Assembly: GCF_011806525.1 (NCBI RefSeq) | Contig: NZ_JAAVKI010000003.1 | Span: forward strand, 434,001 to 498,000 | Reading direction: 5' to 3' | Length of the DNA: 64,000 nt | Origin: Thalassospira sp. HF15 | Lineage (GTDB): Bacteria; Pseudomonadota; Alphaproteobacteria; Rhodospirillales; Thalassospiraceae | Part shown: positions 1 to 11,064 of the stretch, in pieces | Numbering within the stretch: position 1 is the stretch's first letter | Layout of the letters: each line of letters starts with the position of its first letter | Program-made: the position numbers and the translations under genes | The notes under the pieces: generated by a model | Seen by the model: the letters and a program-made list of their open reading frames with translations, nothing else | Databases searched by the model: none | What the model was told of the DNA's origin: nothing

Positions 1-469
1 GATCAAGATAGCTGGCATTTTGAAAGGCTTTGAGTGCGAGTTCCAACCTGTTCTGGGCATAAAACAAGGTCGCAAGATTAACCCATGCCACACCGAAATT
101 TTTATCAATTTCAATTGCTTTGCGCAGATATCTCTCTGCTTCAACTGGCTGGTTATCCTGGAAACAGGCCGTCCCCAGAAGGTTCCAGACCGGGGCGTTA
201 TCGGGCAACTTTTCGACAATCTGCTGAGCAAGGGCAATGCCGTTTGCGAGTTCACCCCGTTCAATCAATTTTCGGGCCGTTGTGTAGTCGTCCTGAACCT
301 CATCAGCGTCGGCAGATACAGATGAGCGCAGCTTCTCTAGCATAGCCTGTGCACGTGTGTTTTTTGGGAAGTCCTGAAGAAACAACTCGTACAGTTTTAT
401 GGCTTCGCCGGTCTGGCCGTTGGCTTCCAGTTTTTTCGCACGTCTGGACACCTGATTGAATGAAGACAC
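1..469 (-). CDS. TPR-repeat protein, N-terminal part (runs off the left edge)
   Basis: A continuous minus-strand frame from the GTG at 467-469 to the window edge has no stop (156 codons). It encodes tetratricopeptide-like helix pairs: an N-terminal segment with AKKLEANGQTGEAIKLYE, then IALAQQIVEKLPDNAPVWN, then a canonical TPR with AERYLRKAIEIDKNFGVAW followed by NLATLFYAQ. TPRs are protein-protein interaction scaffolds; what lies C-terminal is outside the window. Similar N-termini occur on TPR sulfotransferases and glycosyltransferases, but nothing here decides that. The start is uncertain: a TTG at 476-478 with AGAGG upstream is an alternative to the GTG. The gene is divergent from the lipoprotein hydrolase at 697. 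Confidence 0.72.
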   Translation of the reverse strand, partial: MSSFNQVSRRAKKLEANGQTGEAIKLYELFLQDFPKNTRAQAMLEKLRSSVSADADEVQDDYTTARKLIERGELANGIALAQQIVEKLPDNAPVWNLLGTACFQDNQPVEAERYLRKAIEIDKNFGVAWVNLATLFYAQNRLELALKAFQNASYLD

Positions 470-696
470 CTTACCCAACTTTTTCCTCTCACAATATGGC
501 GGTGAGTCTAGTGGGGTGGAACTTAAGGAGCAATAAACGTTGCTGTCATCCTGCCCGTCGATGTGAATTTACCCGAAAACAAGCCCTTAAAGCACGAACA
601 CAAGACGCATATCTTTGCAACAGAGGATTTGTAAACGGATCGGCTGACGGTAACGTAACAAGCAACAGTGCTTTTAACCCCCAATTCGGAACCCGG

Positions 697-1566
697 ATGC
701 TTTCCAGAAAATTCTTGAACGTCACTTCAAATTCACTGATCGCAATAGTGATGCTCGCCGGCTGCGACAAGCTGGCGGCTTACAACCATTGGCAAGCTGG
801 CGATTTAAAACCTGACGTCGCAGCACTTTCCTATGGCCCGGATGATCGACAGGTTCTGGATCTTTACCTGCCAGAGCAATCCATGCAGCCGGCCCCACTT
901 CTGGTCTGGTTTTACGGTGGTTCTTGGGATTCCGGAGATCGCGCCAAATATGCCTTTGTCGCCAAACGCTTCAACGAGCTTGGTTATGCCGTTGCGATCC
1001 ACGATTACCGACTGGTGCCGGATGTGCATTTCCCAGCCTTTATCGAGGATGGGGCGTCGGCGGTTGCCTATGTAAAACAGTATGCTGCGCAACATCCCGA
1101 GCAGATCAAAGATGGCCCCATCATGCTGGCTGGTCATTCTGCCGGGGCGTACAACGCCGTTCAGATGGTTTCTGATCCGGTCTATTTGAAGGCGGTTGAC
1201 CTTGATCGCAGCGCCATCGCCGGGATTATTGGCCTTTCGGGGCCGTATGATTTTTATCCCTATGATGTTGCAGCGACCCAAAACGCATTTGGCGATACAC
1301 CCGCCAGTGAAAGCCAGCCGGTCGAGATGGATCTGGCGCATATGCCGCCCCTGTTGCTGGTGACCGGCACGCGTGATCACACCGTTTATCCAAGAAATTC
1401 GCGCCGACTGGCGGAGCTGGCACCAAAGGCGGAGCTTGTTGAAATCCCGGACACCGGGCATGCCGGAACGCTGATTGCGCTTGGCTTCTATCTGACAACC
1501 GATGAACAGGTTTTGGCACCGGTCAAACAGTTCGTCAGAGAACATCTTCCAACAGGGAAGCAATAA
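697..1566 (+). CDS. Lipoprotein alpha/beta hydrolase (esterase-like)
   Basis: A 289-residue alpha/beta-hydrolase of the BD-FAE/carboxylesterase-like group. The frame is open from 460, but I start it at the ATG at 697 because this gives a lipoprotein signal peptide with lipobox LAGC (Cys about residue 23), and because the upstream residues look non-coding and lie against the divergent TPR gene. Visible elements are an oxyanion-hole-like FYGGSWDSGD, the nucleophile elbow GHSAG, a late acidic motif GTRDHTVYP and a terminal DTGHAG, which together give a Ser-Asp-His triad. It is predicted to be anchored in the membrane facing the periplasm and to hydrolyse a small ester. The substrate cannot be told from sequence. 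It is monocistronic, converging on secA across a shared terminator. Confidence 0.82.
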   Translation: MLSRKFLNVTSNSLIAIVMLAGCDKLAAYNHWQAGDLKPDVAALSYGPDDRQVLDLYLPEQSMQPAPLLVWFYGGSWDSGDRAKYAFVAKRFNELGYAVAIHDYRLVPDVHFPAFIEDGASAVAYVKQYAAQHPEQIKDGPIMLAGHSAGAYNAVQMVSDPVYLKAVDLDRSAIAGIIGLSGPYDFYPYDVAATQNAFGDTPASESQPVEMDLAHMPPLLLVTGTRDHTVYPRNSRRLAELAPKAELVEIPDTGHAGTLIALGFYLTTDEQVLAPVKQFVREHLPTGKQ

Positions 1567-1598
1567 AAAAGCGCGCGTCCCGAAGGAGGCGCGCTTTT
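1567..1598. terminator. Bidirectional intrinsic terminator between hydrolase and secA
   Basis: The arms GCGCGC at 1571-1576 and 1589-1594 are extended by AAAA before and TTTT after, so the hairpin has a U-tract on either strand. It sits between the stop at 1566 and the secA stop at 1620. Confidence 0.85.
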
Positions 1599-1619
1599 CT
1601 TAATTTCATCGGCTTTTGA

Positions 1620-4328
<2,709 letters not shown>

Positions 4329-4663
4329 TAATACGTTCCTGAACAAATAAATTAAGACACAATGAGCACCGGCAGAAAGCGGAGCCCGATCACAGATAGA
4401 ACCCTGCCTGCCATCTGTCAACGGAACGAACCAATATCGGGAATGAAGAGCGGGAAATTACCGTTTATCGCACCGGATTGCCGCCAAATCCGTGCATCTT
4501 CACATTGTCGTTTAACTGTGTTGATCCATTCTTGCTTGAGAAATACGAAGAATGGTCGTATTATTTTCACCATAGTTTTGCACCCTAACAGAGCATGTAG
4601 CTCGTTTTGGCACGCGGGAAAGTCCCGAAGACGCTGCCAAATCAAGTCCTCAGGAGGAGGATT
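4329..4663. other. Divergent intergenic region, secA / unknown gene pair
   Basis: This 335-base region is more AT-rich than its flanks. It holds the secA ribosome-binding site, the plus-strand promoter candidate at 4536-4564 and a strong AGGAGGAGG ribosome-binding site (about 4652-4660) for the gene at 4664. Reading frames here look non-coding. Confidence 0.6.
4536..4564 (+). promoter_or_regulatory. Sigma70-type promoter for the 4664-6962 gene pair
   Basis: TTGAGA (4536-4541) and TATTAT (4559-4564) are separated by exactly 17 bases, about 100 bases upstream of the start at 4664. This is a good housekeeping-type match; no start site is known. Confidence 0.55.
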
Positions 4664-5779
4664 ATGGTCGATTTCTCAGCACTTAATCCGTTTCGACAGG
4701 GCCAGTCTGCCCTGCAAGATGCGCGTCAGCCTCTTGGCAAAACCAATCCGGATGCCAACGACACTGCCGCGCAGTCCCGTCCTGATGGGCGTACCCGCAT
4801 TGATCCGGTCGCGTTGTCTGATGATGCGCTTGCCGCACATAATGACAGCCAGAAGCTTGCCCCCGCGACGGGCAAATCACTTTCCTCCGAGCCACTTAGT
4901 ACTGACGCGCTGTTCGAGCGCGCGCTTGATGCGTCGCTTGAACTGATCCGGGGCAGTGTCGAGGAAATGTTCGCACTGTCAGGCATGTCAGAAGAAGACG
5001 CGATTGCCGCGACCGACGCCATGTTCAATGGCATTCGCGATGCCGCCAGCGGCCAGGACCAGTTCGAGTTTTCCTTTGATCAGGCCATCGCCAGCCACAG
5101 CAAAACCGCCATTTCCTATGCCGGTGCCAATGGTTCGGCGGTTGGTGTATCCGAGTCCGCGATGATGGCGGTTCAGTCACTTGATATCAGCATCAATAAT
5201 GATACCGGCGAATTCTCGTTTAACTACCAGGCCGCCAAGGTTGAAGTTGTCCGCACCGAGGCCGTTGCAATTGGCAACAGCATGGGGGCGGCCCTTGGCG
5301 CACTTGGCAATGTCATGGATGGACTGGGCGGCGGTTCGCTGGTTGACGTGCTTGGCAACCCGGCCAGTGCCGAGAATGGCGGGCTTCTGTTTGATATCAA
5401 CGACAACGGAGTCGCCGAGTTTATCCGTGAACTGATGAATGCAACTGTCGGATCTGACGAGACCGCGAACGAAGGCGAAGATGGCGCGACGGCAGGTGCC
5501 GCGCAGACCAATGGTCAGGCGATTGCCGCCGAACGTATGGCCGCACTGAACGCCCAGATCACCGAACAGTTCATGGAACAGGCAACCCTTATTGTCCGCA
5601 GCATCAATCAGCCCGCACCGGATGCCGGTGAAGGCAGCGGTCCGCTGCAATTGACCGTTGATATGATGATGCCGATGGGCCGCTTTGGTCAGGATGACGG
5701 CAATGCCACCTTCACCTTCCCGAATGGTGAAACCGTGCCTGTCATTGACCCGACACAGGAACAGGATGTTCTGATTTAA
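4664..5779 (+). CDS. Unknown cysteine-free acidic protein
   Basis: A 371-residue protein I do not recognise. The ATG at 4664 has the strongest ribosome-binding site in the window (AGGAGGAGG), so I prefer it to the in-frame start at 4607. There is no signal peptide, no transmembrane segment and no cysteine. The first ~85 residues are polar and probably disordered. A helical stretch follows (LFERALDASLELIRGSVEEM), then a beta-rich middle around SLDISINNDTGEFSFNYQAA, a Gly/Ala segment, and DINDNGVAEFIRELMN, which resembles a Ca2+ loop. The downstream gene starts 59 bases later, is also cysteine-free and carries EF-hand loops, so the pair is probably one operon with a shared, possibly extracellular or calcium-linked role. 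That role is inference. Confidence 0.75.
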   Translation: MVDFSALNPFRQGQSALQDARQPLGKTNPDANDTAAQSRPDGRTRIDPVALSDDALAAHNDSQKLAPATGKSLSSEPLSTDALFERALDASLELIRGSVEEMFALSGMSEEDAIAATDAMFNGIRDAASGQDQFEFSFDQAIASHSKTAISYAGANGSAVGVSESAMMAVQSLDISINNDTGEFSFNYQAAKVEVVRTEAVAIGNSMGAALGALGNVMDGLGGGSLVDVLGNPASAENGGLLFDINDNGVAEFIRELMNATVGSDETANEGEDGATAGAAQTNGQAIAAERMAALNAQITEQFMEQATLIVRSINQPAPDAGEGSGPLQLTVDMMMPMGRFGQDDGNATFTFPNGETVPVIDPTQEQDVLI

Positions 5780-5785
5780 CTGCGA

Positions 5786-5809
5786 CGGGATGTCCTGACC
5801 GGCATCCCG
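5786..5809 (+). repeat. Hairpin between the two unknown genes
   Basis: Arms CGGGATG (5786-5792) and CATCCCG (5803-5809) with a 10-base loop and no U-tract. It may stabilise or process the mRNA between the two cistrons. A strong AGGAAGGAGG ribosome-binding site for the next gene follows. Confidence 0.5.
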
Positions 5810-5837
5810 CAGCCCTTCAGGAAGGAGGCGCTGAATT

Positions 5838-6962
5838 ATGTTTGACCCGAACATGGTCACCTCACAGCAAACCGCCAATGCGGGCATGGATGCCTATGTT
5901 GGTGCACATGCAGCAGCCAAGACTGCTGCCGAAAACGTTGCCGCTCCGCAAATAAATACGGAGCAGATGAGCAAGGTCCAACGCGCAATTGCAGATCAGG
6001 TTGATCTGAGCGCGAAAGCCAACGAAAAGCTTGAAGAAGAAACTGAGCAGCCATTTGCCCATTTGCCGGTTTTTGAAGTGCAAACCAACGCGCTTGATGT
6101 CCTGAGCGCTGTCAAACCAGCCATTCAGGATGCACAGGGCCGAATGAACAATGATGCCTTCATCATTCTGTCGATGATGGGAGTTCCGCCCGAAAAAGCA
6201 CGTCAGATGGCATCTGATATGGCGGATGGTCCACTCGGCGATGTTGCGATCAGCGGTGTTGACGGCGTACCTGACAGCATTTCGGTGGAATCACTCGTAT
6301 CAGGGATTGCGTCGGGCGACATAAGGGCCGATGCCGGTTCCCTGCAGATGATATCCCAAGCCGTCAATATTGACCTCACCCAGATTCAGGGGCGCTCTTC
6401 GGGCCGGATGGATGGCGCTATTTCCGTGTCCGAAATCAAGGCCAAGATTGAATTTGTCAGCATCGAAATCCGGCGGATTTACCAGCAGGATCCGCTTATT
6501 CTTGACCTTGATGGCAATGGCATTGATGTCACCGATGTTGCCAACGGCACCCAATTCGATATTGATGGCGATGGCGACCAAGATCAAACCGCCTGGGTCA
6601 GTGGCGGGGATGCGTTGCTTGCGCTTGATCGTAATGGGGATGGCAAAATCAACGACGGCACCGAATTGTTTGGCGACCAGAACGGCGCAAAAGACGGCTT
6701 TGCCGAACTGGCCAAGTATGACGACAACCAAGATGGCGTGATTGACGAGAACGATGCCGTGTTCAGTTCGCTTGTTTTGCTGCGCGCAGATGGAAGCCAG
6801 ACTGATCTGGCAAGCGAAGGGATCAAATCGATTTCGCTGACCATGATCACACCGTTGGACGAACGCCTTGTTGGCGGTGATCTGGTGGCCAAATCCGGCT
6901 TTACCCGTGCCGATGGTTCGCAAGGGATGGTCGGTGAAGTGTTGTTTGACGTTGAGGCCTGA
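5838..6962 (+). CDS. EF-hand calcium-binding protein of unknown function
   Basis: A 374-residue cysteine-free protein. The N-terminal ~210 residues are helical and unrecognised. The C-terminal ~150 residues contain four Asp-rich loops starting near residues 223 (DLDGNGIDV), 241 (DIDGDGDQD), 264 (DRNGDGKINDGTE, canonical EF-hand) and 295 (DDNQDGVIDENDA, canonical EF-hand). This arrangement, with ALDRNGDG and ELFGD, is familiar from the Ca2+-binding tails of large secreted RTX-like proteins, here on a short stand-alone protein. No signal peptide is visible, so if exported it would use a leaderless route such as type I secretion. The start at 5838 is set by AGGAAGGAGG. It is the second gene of a probable two-gene operon. 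Function unknown. Confidence 0.78.
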   Translation: MFDPNMVTSQQTANAGMDAYVGAHAAAKTAAENVAAPQINTEQMSKVQRAIADQVDLSAKANEKLEEETEQPFAHLPVFEVQTNALDVLSAVKPAIQDAQGRMNNDAFIILSMMGVPPEKARQMASDMADGPLGDVAISGVDGVPDSISVESLVSGIASGDIRADAGSLQMISQAVNIDLTQIQGRSSGRMDGAISVSEIKAKIEFVSIEIRRIYQQDPLILDLDGNGIDVTDVANGTQFDIDGDGDQDQTAWVSGGDALLALDRNGDGKINDGTELFGDQNGAKDGFAELAKYDDNQDGVIDENDAVFSSLVLLRADGSQTDLASEGIKSISLTMITPLDERLVGGDLVAKSGFTRADGSQGMVGEVLFDVEA

Positions 6963-7247
6963 ACCCCACGCGAACACCACCGCCCGAAGCATCAAAATTT
7001 CACGTAATTGTCGCCAAGTCCTCACCACCCTTGGCGGGTGATACCCGGATGCGCCCAAAAGCGGGCGTACAGGACGGCATCACAACATGCAGACAAGCAA
7101 ATTTAGGTTCTTCACATTTTGGACAGATTGCTTTGTCAAAAGGTGCGTCATCCACGGCGAAGCCTTGTGCAGGCACCACTTATGTGTTTTACCCGTGGAC
7201 AGAGGCACCGGGCACAAGCCCGTCTGAAATTAAAGTCTGGAGAAACT
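6963..7247. other. Intergenic region with hairpin upstream of the isomerase gene
   Basis: A 285-base gap. It contains arms CGCCAAG (7012-7018) and CTTGGCG (7030-7036) separated by 11 bases, without a U-tract. This could end the upstream operon in a factor-dependent way. I could not find a convincing promoter for the gene at 7248. Confidence 0.4.
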
Positions 7248-8114
7248 ATGCTGCGCAAATCCCTTCTTGCCGCGTCCCTGGCAACCGTCATTTTTGCATC
7301 CCCTGCCATGGCGCAGGACGCTGCACCGGCAGAAGATCCGGTGCTGGCGACGGTCAATGGTGAGGAAATCCTTGAGTCCGAAGTCCGCGCAACCCAGCAG
7401 GGCCTGCCGCAACAGTATCGCCAGCTTCCGTTTGAAATGCTCAAGGCCGATCTTCTGACCCGCGAAATCAACCAGCGCCTGCTGATGAATGCCGGCAGCG
7501 AAGCCGGTCTGGCCGATGACGCAGAAGTCAAAGAACAGATCGCCGCCCTTGAACGCCGCCTGATCGCAGAAACCTATCTTGATCGTGCGCTGAATGACGC
7601 GATCACCGATGAGGCAATCCAGGCAAAATACGACGAATTCGTCGCTACCAACGAGCCGGAGCCGCAGGTTCACGCCCGTCACATCCTGCTTGAAAGCGAA
7701 GAAGACGCAAAGGCCGTCATCGCCGAACTGGACGATGGTGCTGACTTTGTCGAACTCGCCAAGGAAAAATCTACTGGCCCGTCCGGCCCGAATGGTGGTG
7801 ATCTTGGCTTCTTTAACCGTGCAGACATGGTCGCACCGTTTGCCGAGGCAGCCTTTGCGATGGATGCAGGCACCTATTCCAGCGAGCCGGTTCAGACCCA
7901 GTTCGGCTGGCACGTGATCAAGGTCGAAGAGAAAAAAGAAGGCACCCAGCCGTCGCTTGACGAAGTTCGTCAGCAGTTGGTGGCTGAAATCAGCCGTGAT
8001 GCCTTCACCGCACTTGTTGAAGAGCTGCGTGCCGATGCCGATATCGTCAACAATGTCGAGATCGAAGCTGAAAAAGCAGCAGAAGAAGCTGCCAAGGAAG
8101 CACCGGCTGAATAA
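7248..8114 (+). CDS. Periplasmic parvulin-type peptidyl-prolyl isomerase
   Basis: A 288-residue PpiC/SurA-like protein that catalyses cis-trans isomerisation of prolyl bonds in exported proteins. The ATG at 7248 follows CTGGAG and opens a clean signal peptide ending PAMAQD; the in-frame upstream extension to 7119 would bury it. After the signal comes a SurA-like N-terminal chaperone region (VLATVNGEEILESEV), then the parvulin core at roughly residues 135-235: VHARHILLESEEDA, GPSGPNGGDLGFFNRADMV and TQFGWHVIKVEE. The last 20 residues are an Ala/Glu-rich tail. It precedes argJ and is separated from it by a terminator. This gene order (secA, isomerase and argJ close together) is common in alphaproteobacteria. 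Confidence 0.9.
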   Translation: MLRKSLLAASLATVIFASPAMAQDAAPAEDPVLATVNGEEILESEVRATQQGLPQQYRQLPFEMLKADLLTREINQRLLMNAGSEAGLADDAEVKEQIAALERRLIAETYLDRALNDAITDEAIQAKYDEFVATNEPEPQVHARHILLESEEDAKAVIAELDDGADFVELAKEKSTGPSGPNGGDLGFFNRADMVAPFAEAAFAMDAGTYSSEPVQTQFGWHVIKVEEKKEGTQPSLDEVRQQLVAEISRDAFTALVEELRADADIVNNVEIEAEKAAEEAAKEAPAE

Positions 8115-8162
8115 TTCGGATAACAGGGCGATCAACCTGCTCTAAGTCTTTCCAACATCATC

Positions 8163-8198
8163 AAACGGGGTGCAGCCATTGGCTTCGCCCCGTTTTTT
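8163..8198 (+). terminator. Intrinsic terminator after the isomerase gene
   Basis: AAACGGGG at 8163-8170 pairs with CCCCGTTT at 8188-8195. The inner segment GCAGCC/GGCTTC adds partial pairing. A run of six T ends the element. Confidence 0.85.
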
Positions 8199-8296
8199 GT
8201 AGATCATTTTTGATCTTGCAGATGCATTCTGGCGCTTGCTTTTCGTCACCGTTGCGGCAGGATGGGCCTACTTCTCCAATAAAGGAAACTGCACAG

Positions 8297-9526
8297 ATGG
8301 TTGCGACTGCCATTTCCCCGCTTGCCCCTGCGGCATTCCCCGATCTTCCGGCTGTTGCCGGTGTCAAACTGCACACCGCAACTCTTGGCATTCGCTATAA
8401 GGGGCGCCCGGATGTTCTGTTGGCAGAACTTGAACCCGGCACCCAGGTTGCTGGCGTCTTTACGACATCGACCACCGCATCGGCTGCGGTGCGCTGGGGA
8501 CGCGAAGCGCTTAAAGGTGGTACCGCACGTGCATTTTTCGTAAATGCAGGCAACTCGGTCGCCTTTACCGGCAAGGCTGGCGAGAAGTTCGTCGCTGACA
8601 AGGTCGAAACAGCCGCCAAGGCGCTTGGCTGTGACAAGACTGAAATCTTTACGGCTTCGACCGGTGTGATTGGCGAACCGACGACGGCAAACCGCATTAC
8701 AGATGCCATGGAAGACATCCTTGCCAATGACGCAAGCTGGTTGGATGCCGCCAAGGCAATCATGACCACCGATACCTTCCCCAAGGGGGCCTCGGCCACC
8801 GCCACCATCAATGGCACCGAAGTGACCATTGCAGGCTTTGCCAAGGGATCGGGCATGATTGAGCCGAACATGGCGACCATGCTGGGCTTTGTCTTTACCG
8901 ATGCAGCCTTGCCGCACTCTGTTCTGCAGGCACTGCTGGCTGATTGCAACAATCGCAGCTTCAATGCCATCACCGTCGATAGCGATACCTCGACGTCTGA
9001 CACCGTTCTTCTGGCGGCGACCGGCAAGGCGGGCAATGATACCATTTCGGACGTCAATGATCCGGCATTGGCCGGTTTCAAAACGGCACTTGAGGATGTC
9101 TTGCGTGATCTGGCCCATCAGATTGTGCGTGACGGCGAAGGTGCAACCAAGTTCATCACCGTCAATGTCACCGGTGCGGTGAGTGAAAAAGAAGCCAAGA
9201 TTGCCGCCAAGGCCATTGCCAACTCCCCGCTGGTGAAAACTGCCATCGCCGGTGAAGACGCCAACTGGGGTCGTATTGTCATGGCGGTTGGCAAATGCGG
9301 CGTGACGGCAGACCCGAACAAGCTGACCATTTCAATCGGCGGCATCGCGCTGGCCAAGAATGGCGAACGGGTCGAGGATTACGACGAAGCCCCGGTCGAA
9401 GCCCACATCAAGGGCCAGTATATCGACATTGATGCCGATCTTGGCTTTGGCGATGGTACGGCCACTGTCTGGACCTGCGATCTGACCCATGGCTATATCT
9501 CGATCAATGCGGATTATCGCAGCTAG
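8297..9526 (+). CDS. argJ: Bifunctional ornithine acetyltransferase / N-acetylglutamate synthase
   Basis: ArgJ transfers acetyl from N-acetylornithine to glutamate in the cyclic arginine pathway, and in many organisms also makes N-acetylglutamate from acetyl-CoA. The product is 409 residues. The precursor cleaves itself at an Ala-Thr bond in the conserved KGSGMIEPNMATMLGF; the nucleophilic Thr is about residue 194. Also visible are TTSTTASAAVRWGREAL, TASTGVIGEP and the C-terminal EDANWGRIVMAVGK and TCDLTHGYISINADYR. The ATG at 8297 follows AAAGGAAA and gives a normal N-terminus; the frame is open to 8210 but that segment overlaps the terminator region. Confidence 0.96.
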   Translation: MVATAISPLAPAAFPDLPAVAGVKLHTATLGIRYKGRPDVLLAELEPGTQVAGVFTTSTTASAAVRWGREALKGGTARAFFVNAGNSVAFTGKAGEKFVADKVETAAKALGCDKTEIFTASTGVIGEPTTANRITDAMEDILANDASWLDAAKAIMTTDTFPKGASATATINGTEVTIAGFAKGSGMIEPNMATMLGFVFTDAALPHSVLQALLADCNNRSFNAITVDSDTSTSDTVLLAATGKAGNDTISDVNDPALAGFKTALEDVLRDLAHQIVRDGEGATKFITVNVTGAVSEKEAKIAAKAIANSPLVKTAIAGEDANWGRIVMAVGKCGVTADPNKLTISIGGIALAKNGERVEDYDEAPVEAHIKGQYIDIDADLGFGDGTATVWTCDLTHGYISINADYRS

Positions 9527-9550
9527 GCACCCAATCGCCGCGAACAATCA

Positions 9551-9581
9551 AAAACGCCGCCTTCGATAAGGGCGGCGTTTT
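9551..9581. terminator. Bidirectional terminator, argJ / pentapeptide gene
   Basis: AAAACGCCGCC (9551-9561) and GGCGGCGTTTT (9571-9581) form a perfect 11-base stem with a 9-base loop, between convergent genes. Confidence 0.9.
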
Positions 9582-9608
9582 GCGTTTCACGTAAATGCCG
9601 GGCAAAGA

Positions 9609-10883
9609 CTATTTCTTGCCGGGAATATAACCGTTCAGGATCAGGCCGACATTCGCACCTTCAAGTTCGGCATTGCTGAGGTCCGTCGCCCCAAAGGCCA
9701 CACCGGCAATATTGGCCTTGGTCAGATTGGTGCCGTTCATCTGCGCTTCGTCAAAGACCGAGTTGCGCAAGTCTGCCTGTTCGAAATTTACATCCGTCAG
9801 ATCTGCCCGCCAGACAGTTCCGGTTTTCGCGCCCTTCTTGTCGCGCTGCTCGATCCCGCCGAATTGAACACCCTGAAAAATCCCCTCAGAGCAATCGGAA
9901 TTGGCCATACGAACGCCATCCATAACTGCGCCATTCATGCGGACCTTATGCATGTCGGCTTCGCGCATGGAACACATGGCAAGAATGGTATCGACAAACA
10001 ACGCCCCGCGCAGAATGCATTTGTCAAACACGGCCCCGGACAAATCCATGCCCGAAAAGTCCATCCCCGACAGATCACGCCCGGCGGCAATCATCGGCAT
10101 GCCGGTTTTACCACCTGTGGAAAGCCATTCGCTATGGCCATTGACCAAATCACGGATGTCATCATTAAGCGGCGCAGTTGGCGCCCCGCCACCGATGGAA
10201 TGGGATGTATTGGCCTGCGTCAGGTCAACATCCTTCATGTCGACATTGCGCAGGTTCGCCCCGCTCAGATCTGCGCCAACCAGTTCGCATCCGGCAAGCT
10301 TGGCCCCCTTGAGATTGGCATTGCGCAGCTTCGCCCCGTTAAGGATACAGCCGGTCAAATCTGCACCTTCGAGGTTAACAGCAAACATGTTGGCGTCGCT
10401 CATATCGGTATGGGCAAGACGCGACCCGGACATATTGGCGCCGGCCATGTTTGATCCCCACATCATCGCGCCTTCAAGATCGGCATTGGACATGTCGGTT
10501 GCTTTTTTGACCGTCCGTTCCTGCGCACCTTCGACCACCACCATGATGCCTGCACGCAAATCAATGCCGCTGAGATTGGCATTGCGCAAACTGGTGCGTG
10601 CCATGTTGGCACCGCGCAGGTCGGCGCGCTCGAATGTTGATCCTTCAAGATCGGCTTCAACAAAGTTGGCGCCAAACAGGTCACAGAAATCAAAGCATAC
10701 CTCGCGCGCGGATGCCTGAATAAAATTTGCCCCCGGAAGCACGGCTTCTTTCAGGCTGATCTTGTTCATCTTGATGCGGGAAAGATTACAGTTGCGCTTT
10801 TGCATGCGCACGCCGCCCGGCTTTTGATTGAGATAAAGTTGATGCTTCTTGATTGAATCAATCAATTCAGAACGCGACGACAT
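9609..10883 (-). CDS. Pentapeptide-repeat protein (paralogue 1)
   Basis: A 424-residue protein made largely of A(D/N)LxG-type pentapeptides, which fold as a right-handed quadrilateral beta-helix. It has a conserved helical head (SIKKHQLYLNQKPGG, then NLSRIKMNKISL). Two non-repeat segments interrupt the helix: one at about residues 222-269 containing NDDIRDLVNGHSEWL, and one at about 342-361 containing EQRDKKGAKTGTVWRADL. Both recur in the neighbouring paralogue. There is no signal peptide or membrane segment. The DNA-mimic pentapeptide proteins Qnr and MfpA are about half this length and lack these insertions, so a gyrase role is not implied. Function unknown. The ribosome-binding site is weak. 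Confidence 0.85.
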   Translation of the reverse strand: MSSRSELIDSIKKHQLYLNQKPGGVRMQKRNCNLSRIKMNKISLKEAVLPGANFIQASAREVCFDFCDLFGANFVEADLEGSTFERADLRGANMARTSLRNANLSGIDLRAGIMVVVEGAQERTVKKATDMSNADLEGAMMWGSNMAGANMSGSRLAHTDMSDANMFAVNLEGADLTGCILNGAKLRNANLKGAKLAGCELVGADLSGANLRNVDMKDVDLTQANTSHSIGGGAPTAPLNDDIRDLVNGHSEWLSTGGKTGMPMIAAGRDLSGMDFSGMDLSGAVFDKCILRGALFVDTILAMCSMREADMHKVRMNGAVMDGVRMANSDCSEGIFQGVQFGGIEQRDKKGAKTGTVWRADLTDVNFEQADLRNSVFDEAQMNGTNLTKANIAGVAFGATDLSNAELEGANVGLILNGYIPGKK

Positions 10884-11064
10884 ACAGAAGGAAACCCCAA
10901 GATTCTAAATTAGATTTTTATTATTCTGATTTATAGAATGCAGTTGTTCGTCTGCAACGCAACATGTTTAAGACATTGCGCCTTATCGAGACCGTTTTGG
11001 TCCGTAGAAAGTAGGGGAAAACTATCCGGATGCTTAGTAAGCAGTCTTACGGCAGGGTCGGATT

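Noticed and set aside
20..345. Two short plus-strand frames at the left edge
   Set aside because: They are antisense to the clear TPR reading frame on the minus strand.
4329..4421. N-terminal extension of SecA
   Set aside because: The extra 31 residues are absent from the SecA family, and the internal ATG has a proper ribosome-binding site.
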